A DNA stretch of 6,478 nt. It comes from Candidatus Pacearchaeota archaeon. Its GTDB lineage: Archaea > Nanobdellota > Nanobdellia > Pacearchaeales > GW2011-AR1. A program made the position numbers and the translations under genes. The stretch's first letter is position 1. The number at the start of each line of letters is the position of its first letter. Of this stretch, positions 1 through 5,154 are shown piece after piece. The stretch spans positions 1 through 6,478 of the forward strand of contig RFLC01000072.1 of NCBI GenBank assembly GCA_003694055.1, read 5' to 3'. The notes under the pieces are model-generated. The model did no database searches. It had not been told where the DNA came from and saw nothing but the letters and a program-made list of their open reading frames with translations.

Positions 1-728
1 CTTAGTTCGATTGTGTTCGTGCCAGAGTGGAAGTTGTCGATTGGGAGGTTGTAGGTTGAGGGCGTGAAGTCATCGGGCGAGCCAGCGTAAGTGCCTTCGA
101 GGTTTCCGTTCACCCAGAGTTCGAAGTTGTCGCTTATTGCTGCTTCCATTTTTGCGTTCGTGATTGTGCCGGTGTAGGTTATTTGCACGGTCAAGTTGCC
201 GTCACCAACATACCCTCCGAAAAAGAAGTATTTTGTTTGGGTTGAGCCAGATAAGAAGGCGCGAGCAGAGAAGCCGGTCACATTGCCGCCTTCCTTCACT
301 CCAGAGAGGATTTGCCGCGCAACCTCGATTTGCTCTGCTTGCTCAATCGGCGTTGTGTTTTTCGCATAAATCAAGTTGTCGTCAAACCAGATTCCGAAGT
401 TCTGTTTTATGCTCACATTTTTCAGCGCCTCGGAAAGCATTTCCCTCGCGAGAGTTTGGTTTGTCACATACACCTCTCCTATTTGCTCGAGCAATGATTT
501 GTTCTCGTCGCTAACATTAAGCTCGCTAAGTATCTGCGCTAGCACAGGGTTTTCGCTGGCGTTTACTTCTCCAACTTTAATTTTTGACAAGGCAGTGAGA
601 ACATCTCTGTTAACCTCTGTTCCTTTGCTCGGGTTTTTTGGGAGGTATTGAATCACAATTAGGAAAAACACAATTATCACGAGCGCAATAATCGCGTCAG
701 TTGTGAAGAATATACCTCTTTTTTTCAT
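1..728 (-). CDS. Partial prepilin-like surface protein, possible jelly-roll domain; C-terminus beyond left edge
   Basis: An open frame of 242 codons runs from ATG at 726-728 to the left edge without a stop, so the C-terminus is missing. The N-terminus MKKRG|IFFTTD is followed by a hydrophobic helix (about residues 12-29), the layout of an archaeal class III (prepilin peptidase) signal. With cleavage after G5, an acidic residue (D11) sits at +6. Residues 38-110 are predicted helical and polar. Residues 165-242 look beta-rich, and the stretch ELWVNG ... FTPSTYNL ... SGTNTIEL resembles beta-sandwich (galactose-binding-like) modules; this is a weak motif-level impression. Eight N-X-S/T sequons (N56, 71, 76, 90, 104, 124, 149, 178) suggest an extracellular glycoprotein. 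The start lies 1 nt after the stop of the upstream prepilin-like gene, with GGAG just before it. Likely role: minor pilin or anchored adhesin, inferred only. Confidence 0.75.
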   Translation of the reverse strand, partial: MKKRGIFFTTDAIIALVIIVFFLIVIQYLPKNPSKGTEVNRDVLTALSKIKVGEVNASENPVLAQILSELNVSDENKSLLEQIGEVYVTNQTLAREMLSEALKNVSIKQNFGIWFDDNLIYAKNTTPIEQAEQIEVARQILSGVKEGGNVTGFSARAFLSGSTQTKYFFFGGYVGDGNLTVQITYTGTITNAKMEAAISDNFELWVNGNLEGTYAGSPDDFTPSTYNLPIDNFHSGTNTIEL

Positions 729-729
729 C

Positions 730-1236
730 TTAACTCCACACATTGACTTTGAGTATAACTATTTTTCCGTCGACAGCGACGGCGCGGGTTGCAACAGCAA
801 GGTTTGAGTAGTTTTGTTCGGCGCTTGGGACGCTACCAATTGTGTCAATGCTAAAGCCGTTTGCGTTTATTGGTTGAGTGAAATTAATGTAGTAGTTGTC
901 AGATATTCCTAGGAGTGATTTTGTTCGCGTGTAGTCGCTTTCAGCGAGGTTTTTGAAAGCTAAGAGTTTGGTTTTGTTGAGTTTTCCGTCGTCGGCAATT
1001 CCGATTTTAACCACATTTGTTTCGTTCCAGTTTTGCGGAGTGCCGCTTGAGAGCAGGTTGTCGGCAAGAGCATTCGCCTCGCGTTGCAGTTTTTTTTGTT
1101 CTGAAAATGTGTCGGTTTGGAGGTTTATTGTTAGCAAGTAAAAGAATAGGATTACGCTTAGGAAAATGATGCTTGCTACAATCAAATCAAAACTCCACAC
1201 TTGCGCTTTTTTCTGTTTAATCAGCCCTCTTTTCAT
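730..1236 (-). CDS. Prepilin-like membrane-anchored surface protein
   Basis: A 168-residue protein with a basic N-terminus (residues 1-11, ending KQKKA), then QVWSFDLIVASIIF and one hydrophobic helix to about residue 37. This is a class III/type IV pilin-like signal. Cleavage between A11 and Q12 would place D17 at +6, as in the following gene. The rest (about 40-168) is a predicted extracellular domain with four N-glycosylation sequons (N71, N87, N118, N142). The pattern L..SGTP.NWN....V.IGIADDG.LN.TKL..F.NL (about residues 62-98) is one I recall from conserved hypothetical pilin-like proteins of DPANN-type archaea; that is memory, not a search. It is the first gene of a pair with the left-edge gene, 1 nt apart, and has a TATA-like box upstream. 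No in-frame upstream start is visible. Exact function unknown: pilus subunit, pseudopilin or adhesin. Confidence 0.8.
   Translation of the reverse strand: MKRGLIKQKKAQVWSFDLIVASIIFLSVILFFYLLTINLQTDTFSEQKKLQREANALADNLLSSGTPQNWNETNVVKIGIADDGKLNKTKLLAFKNLAESDYTRTKSLLGISDNYYINFTQPINANGFSIDTIGSVPSAEQNYSNLAVATRAVAVDGKIVILKVNVWS
734..737 (-). promoter_or_regulatory. Ribosome binding site of the left-edge prepilin-like gene
   Basis: On the minus strand GGAG stands 5 nt before the ATG at 728, inside the last codons of the upstream gene (GTG TGG AGT TAA G ATG). It matches the archaeal anti-Shine-Dalgarno sequence and fixes the start. The same stop-G-ATG junction with a Shine-Dalgarno motif is seen at the antiporter/TauE junction. 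Confidence 0.6.
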
Positions 1237-1263
1237 TTTTGATGTAATGGTTAGGAGCAGGAA

Positions 1264-1272
1264 GTTTAAAAT
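1264..1272 (-). promoter_or_regulatory. TATA box (box A) for the prepilin-like pair
   Basis: The minus strand reads ATTTTAAAC, centred about 31 nt before the ATG at 1236, an archaeal box A position implying a leader of only a few bases. The box is flanked by short GAAG/CTTC arms (1261-1264 and 1274-1277), and a second GAAG at 1282-1285 gives a small hairpin upstream. These could be an operator but are too short to claim. Confidence 0.5.
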
Positions 1273-1341
1273 CCTTCGCGTGAAGTGGAGAAGGGCTTAT
1301 TTTAAGTCGTGAGGCAAGGCAGGGTTAGAATGCTGGCGGTT

Positions 1342-1356
1342 AGCGCGCGGCGCGCT
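1342..1356. repeat. GC-rich palindrome downstream of archease
   Basis: AGCGCGCGGCGCGCT has perfect 7-bp arms around one central base; as RNA it gives a 6-bp stem with a 3-nt loop. It lies 15 nt after the archease stop on the minus strand. No T-tract follows directly, so a terminator role is only possible. In GC-rich spacers such palindromes can also arise from low complexity. Confidence 0.4.
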
Positions 1357-1371
1357 GAGCGAACAAGTGCG

Positions 1372-1791
1372 TCAGACGTCGAGAACAACCTCAATTGTTG
1401 CTTTGCCATCTTTCTCAATGACGCGCATTTCAGAGTAGGTTGGAGACTTGATATACTCTAGCGCTCTGAACTTTCTGGCAGGCAAGCCATAAAATTCAAC
1501 TTTCATTTTGCCTTTTAACTCACTGACTTTTGCGCGCAAAACAACCATCTCGTTAGCGTCAAGCTCAAACAATATTTCCTCGATAAAGTTGTATGTGAGT
1601 GCATTTAAATCATTTTTCTCAAAGCTAATTTCTTTTATCTTTTCAAGATTTTTTTCTGGCAGTTTTTTTGCGTTTCCGCGAGTTAAGAAGTCTGCGATAG
1701 CTGACGCGAGCTCTTCGAGTGCGCGAGGAAAGCTTTCTGCGCTAGAGCGGATTTTTATCTCAGCCGTGTGCGGAAGGAATTCATAAGGCAT
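1372..1791 (-). CDS. Archease
   Basis: This 139-residue protein matches archease along its length (usual length about 140). It opens with MPYEFLPHTAE, the family's YEFL-HTAD motif, and ends VEVVLDV-like (EVVLDV), matching the conserved C-terminal strand with D138. The middle carries the NALTYNFIEEILFELD segment (about residues 63-78), equivalent to the family's leucine-rich helix, and a YGLPARKF stretch at 101-108. Archease is a small metal-binding protein that speeds guanylation and multiple turnover of the RNA ligase RtcB during tRNA splicing or RNA repair. Oddity: the HTAD motif's aspartate is glutamate here (E11), which keeps the carboxylate. The gene is monocistronic, with a TATA box at leaderless distance. 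The start is set by motif position and by that box. Confidence 0.93.
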   Translation of the reverse strand: MPYEFLPHTAEIKIRSSAESFPRALEELASAIADFLTRGNAKKLPEKNLEKIKEISFEKNDLNALTYNFIEEILFELDANEMVVLRAKVSELKGKMKVEFYGLPARKFRALEYIKSPTYSEMRVIEKDGKATIEVVLDV

Positions 1792-1811
1792 TAATTAAAC
1801 TGAAATCTGAA

Positions 1812-1820
1812 GGATAAATG
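1812..1820 (-). promoter_or_regulatory. TATA box for archease
   Basis: The minus strand reads CATTTATCC; its ATTTAT core is centred about 25 nt upstream of the ATG at 1791, so transcription would begin at or next to the start codon. No Shine-Dalgarno motif is visible between box and ATG, consistent with a leaderless transcript. Confidence 0.6.
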
Positions 1821-1870
1821 TTTTTCCTTTTTGTTCTTCCAAGCGCAACGGGCTTGCCTGCGCTGTGACT

Positions 1871-1891
1871 GCGCGCGACTTGTTCGCGCGC
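1871..1891. repeat. Perfect 8-bp stem hairpin
   Basis: GCGCGCGA (1871-1878) and TCGCGCGC (1884-1891) are exact reverse complements around the 5-nt loop CTTGT. The structure is possible on either strand. It lies about 50 nt upstream of the archease TATA box. No T-tract follows on either strand, so the role is unknown. Confidence 0.6.
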
Positions 1892-1924
1892 TGGAGTTAG
1901 AAACGCGCATTGCATTGCGGCGCG

Positions 1925-1948
1925 CCTTGCCACCTCCCTTGCCACCTC
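1925..1948. repeat. Tandem duplication of a 12-mer
   Basis: CCTTGCCACCTC occurs twice back to back (1925-1936 and 1937-1948) without a mismatch. It is non-coding, so it is probably a recent slippage duplication. Confidence 0.85.
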
Positions 1949-1970
1949 AACTCTCCTGTTACGACCGCTC

Positions 1971-2044
1971 CCAAAAAATTGAACTGCGAGTTGCTAATCC
2001 CGTTCGTTCCGCGCCTGCACGGCGTGAGCATACTGCCAACTCGC
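1971..2044 (-). terminator. Possible terminator of the antiporter-TauE operon
   Basis: On the minus strand, starting 117 nt past the TauE stop, an 8-bp inverted repeat (2044-2037 with 1993-1986) encloses a structured interior and is followed after 5 nt by AATTTTTTGG (T6 at 1978-1973). Archaeal transcription commonly ends at T-rich tracts, so a 3' end here is plausible. The long loop makes it unlike a classic bacterial hairpin terminator. Confidence 0.35.
1986..2044 (-). repeat. Dispersed 59-bp element, complete copy 1
   Basis: Bounded by GCGAGTTG/CAACTCGC (2037-2044 and 1986-1993), an exact 8-bp terminal inverted repeat. The part 2007-2044 recurs in reverse genomic orientation at 6441-6478 with 36 of 38 bases identical, including a perfect 31-bp core (2014-2044 versus 6441-6471). 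Identity starts exactly at the terminal repeat, which argues for a bounded element. Inside, 2010-2026 can fold into a 6-bp hairpin with one G-T pair and loop TGCAC. Confidence 0.85.
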
Positions 2045-2161
2045 TCGCTTCCCAATTTTCCGTCGACAAATCGCCGCGCTAGCTTTGCTCGAAGCGCTCC
2101 TAAAGGGAAACTCATCGCTAGCTAAAGTGCGCTAGTCGAACAGCTCAACTTCTCCAAGTTT

Positions 2162-3151
2162 CTAAAGTTTAGTAATCCCAACTATTGTCAGTGCGACAGC
2201 GAGTATTATGAAAAGCCCTGCTACGAAATGCTCCAACGCATCTGTTTTGAATCGCGCGGCAAGGTAAGGCGCAATCTGTCCGCCGGCAAGCACTGCTGGC
2301 ACGGTCATTGCAAGAATATTCCAGGCTGTTGGAACACTCTCTAGGTTTGAAGTTATTATGTGAGTGAGCGAAGCAACAATTGCAGTCATCGCAACAACCA
2401 TGTGGCTAGTGCCAATTGCAACCCTGATTGGAATTTTAGTCAACAACATTGAAACAATCCCAAGCTCTCCAATTCCAAACCCTCCCACGCCTTGGAAGAA
2501 GCCGCCAACCCCATAACCAACGCTCCTCGGCTTTACTCCGCACGCACGGCAGTATTTATACTCCTTCCCATCGCGATCTTTGAGTGTGACGTTTTCTGCG
2601 TTCGGATGCGTGTGGTGTTTTCCAACAGACATCTTCTTTATGCACTCTTCTTTTGACAATTTTCGCTCAGTGCTCAGCATGAGATAAACTGAGAAAAGTA
2701 AGGCAAAGGCAATGATAAAGTAAAACGCGTACTGCGGAAGAAAGAACGAGAGCACAGCGCCAGCAATCACAAACGGCACAGCCACCAGCACAGCCTTCAC
2801 ACCTAGTTTTTTGTCAATCAATCCATAGCGAAGGAACGCGAGCGCTGAGCTTGAGAGCCCAAAGGACTCTGTGATTAGCCCGAGTTTGACGCTCTGCTCC
2901 CCGGCAAGAGGTTGTCCGGCAAGCAAGGGAAAGATGAGCACGAAAAATGGAACAAACAGCGCCGCGCCGCTAATGCCAACTGTGTTCACAATCGTCGCTA
3001 TTGCTAGAGCTATCGGAAACATCCACCAAAATTGCAGCCAGTAACTTGCGCCCTTGTCAACAATTGACAAAATCAAAACCTCCCACAGAACTGCGACAGC
3101 TAGCACAAAATAAATCTCTTTCTCAAGCAACCTAGCTAACAACTTATTCAT
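2162..3151 (-). CDS. TauE/SafE-family membrane exporter
   Basis: A 329-residue protein using the ATG at 3149-3151. A longer frame to 3220 would overlap the antiporter by 68 nt and add 23 polar residues, while the chosen start has GGAGGG 5 nt upstream and follows the antiporter stop by 1 nt. Two hydrophobic halves of about four to five helices carry the family's glycine-rich signatures: VNTVGISGAALFVP (about 55-68) and GYGVGGFFQGVGGFGIGELG (about 212-231). The family exports anions such as sulfite, sulfoacetate or other organosulfur compounds; the substrate here cannot be read. Oddity: the loop between the halves (about 161-210) holds C170, H179, H180, H182 and C201-x2-C204, a possible metal or redox site. 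Co-transcribed with the Na+/H+ antiporter. Confidence 0.85.
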   Translation of the reverse strand: MNKLLARLLEKEIYFVLAVAVLWEVLILSIVDKGASYWLQFWWMFPIALAIATIVNTVGISGAALFVPFFVLIFPLLAGQPLAGEQSVKLGLITESFGLSSSALAFLRYGLIDKKLGVKAVLVAVPFVIAGAVLSFFLPQYAFYFIIAFALLFSVYLMLSTERKLSKEECIKKMSVGKHHTHPNAENVTLKDRDGKEYKYCRACGVKPRSVGYGVGGFFQGVGGFGIGELGIVSMLLTKIPIRVAIGTSHMVVAMTAIVASLTHIITSNLESVPTAWNILAMTVPAVLAGGQIAPYLAARFKTDALEHFVAGLFIILAVALTIVGITKL

Positions 3152-3152
3152 C

Positions 3153-4337
3153 TTATCCCTCCACTGCGCGATTTGCGTAGTATTTAGATACAAGCGCTGA
3201 GAATGCAAGGGGGATGACAAAGCTCAACACAACGCTGGATGCGAGGATTATGGAGTAGAGGTCTGTGCGGATAAGCCCTGCGTCTAGGAGAAGCTTGATG
3301 ACAACAAGGCTAGTGCTGAACCTTGCTGACAAGCCGATGCCGAGTAGGAACGCACCGCGGTCACCTAGCTCTTTTCTTCCGACGAGAAAGCTTGCGCCTA
3401 ACTTAACTGCAGTCACTAAAACAATCACAAAGACCAGAAGTAAAGGAGATGCGAGCAAGTAAGGGAGGTTAAGGCTTGTTCCTGCCCAAACAAAGAAGAG
3501 CGGAGCGAAGAATCCGTAAGATATTGTTCTTATCTCCGACTCAATGAGCGCAAGGCGTTTTCGCGGAACAAAAGTTTTCGTGCCTATGCCTGCTAGAAAC
3601 GCTGCAAGCGGCGCGCTGTCAGCGAGCTCACCAACTCCAAGGAAAAGGAAAAGCACAAAGAGGAGAAACAAGAACAACTTTTCAATACTGCTAAACTTAA
3701 ACTTGTTTTCCCGCTCGCCAAATTTTCTTAAACCGATTGTGAAGGCAAAAAGCACGAACAATGAGATAAAGATTTGCGTTATGCTAAAGTTTGCCGTGTT
3801 CGCGCTTGAGGCGCCTGAAGAGCCAATGAGTGCCACCACTGCAACAAGCACGATAATTTCTATTATATCGTCGAGAGTGCCAATTGAAATTATTGCCCTG
3901 CCGAGTTTTGTGTTTGTAATCTTAAAGCTATCAAGGATTGGAACAAGTATTGCCTCGCCGACAGTTGCGAATGAAAGCGCTGCCAGTAACGAAACTAACC
4001 ACTCATAGCCAAACACAAAATGAATGAAAATCGTTCCCACCAGAGCTTCGCTGAGAATGATGAAAAAAGTGGCCTTCATTAAAAATCCCCCTTGCTTGCG
4101 AATCTCCCTCAAGTTAATCTCAAATCCAATTATGAAAAGCAAAAAGTACATTCCAAGTTTGGCAAGAAACTCGAAAGTTCGCGAGGTTGTGATTTCAACA
4201 AAAGGATTGTGGAGAGCTATCAACCCTCCAAAAATAAGTGCGGCGAAAATCCAAGGGGCTTTAATTCTCTCAATCAAATTTCCAACTAAGAAAGTGAACA
4301 AAAACGCCAGACTAATGAAAAGCAAAATGTTAATCAT
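3153..4337 (-). CDS. CPA2-family Na+/H+ (cation/proton) antiporter
   Basis: A 394-residue, almost wholly hydrophobic protein with about 13 predicted membrane segments, typical of the CPA2 NapA/KefB-like exchangers without a cytosolic regulatory domain. The ion-binding pair is visible as GTLDDIIEI with D156-D157 in the helix at about 147-170. K312, in the helix AVKLGASFLVG, sits where electrogenic NapA-type members carry a lysine. FFAPLFFVWAGTSLNL (about 276-291) matches the family's conserved late-helix motif. It would exchange Na+ (or K+/Li+) for protons at the cell membrane for pH and salt balance. The family call is firm; ion and stoichiometry are inferred. A TATA box lies 25-27 nt upstream of the ATG. 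The stop is 1 nt from the TauE start, so the two form an operon. Confidence 0.92.
   Translation of the reverse strand: MINILLFISLAFLFTFLVGNLIERIKAPWIFAALIFGGLIALHNPFVEITTSRTFEFLAKLGMYFLLFIIGFEINLREIRKQGGFLMKATFFIILSEALVGTIFIHFVFGYEWLVSLLAALSFATVGEAILVPILDSFKITNTKLGRAIISIGTLDDIIEIIVLVAVVALIGSSGASSANTANFSITQIFISLFVLFAFTIGLRKFGERENKFKFSSIEKLFLFLLFVLFLFLGVGELADSAPLAAFLAGIGTKTFVPRKRLALIESEIRTISYGFFAPLFFVWAGTSLNLPYLLASPLLLVFVIVLVTAVKLGASFLVGRKELGDRGAFLLGIGLSARFSTSLVVIKLLLDAGLIRTDLYSIILASSVVLSFVIPLAFSALVSKYYANRAVEG
3157..3162 (-). promoter_or_regulatory. Strong Shine-Dalgarno site that sets the TauE start
   Basis: On the minus strand GGAGGG lies 5 nt before the ATG at 3151, formed by the antiporter's last codons (GTG GAG GGA TAA G ATG). 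It supports the shorter TauE start over the in-frame ATG at 3220, and indicates translational coupling. Confidence 0.8.
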
Positions 4338-4358
4338 GCCTATAATTGCTCACTCGAA

Positions 4359-4367
4359 TACTTAAAT
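4359..4367 (-). promoter_or_regulatory. TATA box for the antiporter-TauE operon
   Basis: The minus strand reads ATTTAAGTA, centred about 26 nt upstream of the ATG at 4337 and only 11 nt past the stop of the phosphodiesterase gene. The antiporter can therefore be transcribed independently as a leaderless message. Confidence 0.55.
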
Positions 4368-4377
4368 TTTCTGCAAG

Positions 4378-5052
4378 CTAAATTCTGTCAGGAAAACCTG
4401 AGATTATGCCGTCAACACCGATTGACTTGAGTTTGTCAATTTGCTTTTTGCTGTTCGGCGTGAAGGCGAAAACTCTTAATTTTAAGGCGTGCGCTTTTGC
4501 GACAAAATCCCTTGGGAGATGTTTGTGCTCTGCAACTATCGCGCTGGCTTTGATTTCTTTGGCAAGTTGCAAGCTTTTATAATCAGCGCGGGCAACAATC
4601 AGGGCAGTTTTTATTTTTGGCATGAGTTTTTTGAAAGCTCTCAGGTCGTGAGAGTAGAAGGACGAAACAATAAAGTCGTTGTTGCGCCATCTCCCTCTAG
4701 AGAGGTGCTTCTCAAGAATTTTTGCTAGCTCGAATGAGACATTTTCTTTCATCTCAATGTTAAGTCTCGCTCTCCCATTAACAAGTTTCAAAACTTCCCC
4801 TAGTGTTAATATCCTCTCTTTATTTTTTGTTCTTACTTTTCTGAGCTGGGAGAAGGTCTTTTCCGAGATTTTTCCTTTGGCATTTGATATTCTGCCAAGA
4901 TTGTCGTCGTGGGCAACGATTATCTGGCCGGTTTTGCATTTTCTGATGTCAAGCTCAATCATGTCAACTCCCAAAGAAAGCGCTTTTTTGAAAGAACTTG
5001 GGGTGTTGCCTTGTTCGTAACCGCTTGCTCCGCGGTGCCCTATTTTTAACAT
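4378..5052 (-). CDS. Glycerophosphodiester phosphodiesterase family protein
   Basis: A 224-residue soluble TIM-barrel-type protein of the GDPD family (usual length about 230-250). Visible active-site elements: GHRG with H6 and R7, the metal-ligand motif ELD (E33, D35), the catalytic HDD (H48), NIEMK with E100 and K102, and the C-terminal GVDGIISGFPD strand. The reaction is hydrolysis of glycerophosphodiesters to glycerol phosphate and an alcohol, likely in lipid turnover. No signal peptide is seen, so it should be cytosolic. Oddities: the normally conserved PENT motif after HRG reads EQGNT, so the glutamate before N-T is G15; the usual WT-x-N near the end is FTPN; and the final TD-x-P is SGFP. 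The core catalytic residues remain. Divergent from eL18, with a TATA box at leaderless distance. Confidence 0.9.
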   Translation of the reverse strand: MLKIGHRGASGYEQGNTPSSFKKALSLGVDMIELDIRKCKTGQIIVAHDDNLGRISNAKGKISEKTFSQLRKVRTKNKERILTLGEVLKLVNGRARLNIEMKENVSFELAKILEKHLSRGRWRNNDFIVSSFYSHDLRAFKKLMPKIKTALIVARADYKSLQLAKEIKASAIVAEHKHLPRDFVAKAHALKLRVFAFTPNSKKQIDKLKSIGVDGIISGFPDRI

Positions 5053-5072
5053 GCAAGTTTATGTTTTTACAG

Positions 5073-5081
5073 CATAAAAAT
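5073..5081 (-). promoter_or_regulatory. TATA box for the phosphodiesterase gene
   Basis: The minus strand reads ATTTTTATG, centred about 25 nt upstream of the ATG at 5052. No Shine-Dalgarno motif lies between. It shares the 102-bp divergent intergenic region with the eL18 promoter. Confidence 0.6.
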
Positions 5082-5125
5082 TTTCTGGCGAGAATAAGGA
5101 AACTATTTAGCTGTTGAACGTTAGA

Positions 5126-5133
5126 TTTAAATA
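5126..5133 (+). promoter_or_regulatory. TATA box for the eL18-uL13-uS9 operon
   Basis: TTTAAATA is centred about 25 nt before the ATG at 5155, close to the archaeal consensus. The geometry places the transcription start at or beside that ATG and just past an out-of-frame ATG at 5148, so the latter would be left out of the message. Confidence 0.7.
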
Positions 5134-5154
5134 ACGACAAAAACACCATGCGAT

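Larger units (their letters stand above)
1820..2161. other. Gene-free repeat-bearing spacer between TauE gene and archease
   Basis: About 340 bp with no supportable gene. Short frames exist on both strands (1831-2082, 1897-2115, 1910-2125) but their products are arginine- and proline-rich or low complexity, match nothing I know, and run straight through the dispersed repeat. The stretch is visibly richer in GCGC-type sequence than the flanking genes. It holds a GC hairpin (1871-1891), a tandem 12-bp duplication (1925-1948), the complete dispersed element (1986-2044) with an adjacent A/T tract (1973-1978), and three GCTAG-containing words (2077-2083, 2116-2122, 2131-2135) that can pair with each other. 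No tRNA-like or C/D-box motif was seen. Confidence 0.6.

Noticed and set aside
1359..1887. Archease as a mobile cassette flanked by 10-bp inverted repeats (GCGAACAAGT / ACTTGTTCGC)
   Set aside because: A window of this length is expected to contain several 10-base inverted matches by chance, and there is no target duplication or transposase.
1986..2044. Integron attC site (59-base-element-like length)
   Set aside because: The ends do not match the required RYYYAAC and GTTRRRY core sites, no integrase is present, and the element lies after core genes.
1897..2115. 72-codon minus-strand frame in the spacer, and overlapping plus-strand frames at 1831-2082 and 1910-2125
   Set aside because: The products are low-complexity and Arg/Pro-rich or match no known protein, no promoter or Shine-Dalgarno motif fits, and the frames pass through the dispersed repeat and the tandem duplication. 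Stop codons are simply scarce in GC-rich DNA.
1820..2161. tRNA or C/D-box RNA in the spacer
   Set aside because: No T-loop GTTCRANYC with a matching acceptor stem and no RTGATGA/CTGA box pair could be found.
3544..4008. 154-codon plus-strand frame opposite the antiporter
   Set aside because: The minus-strand antiporter covers it fully with recognisable motifs; the plus-strand product is low complexity.
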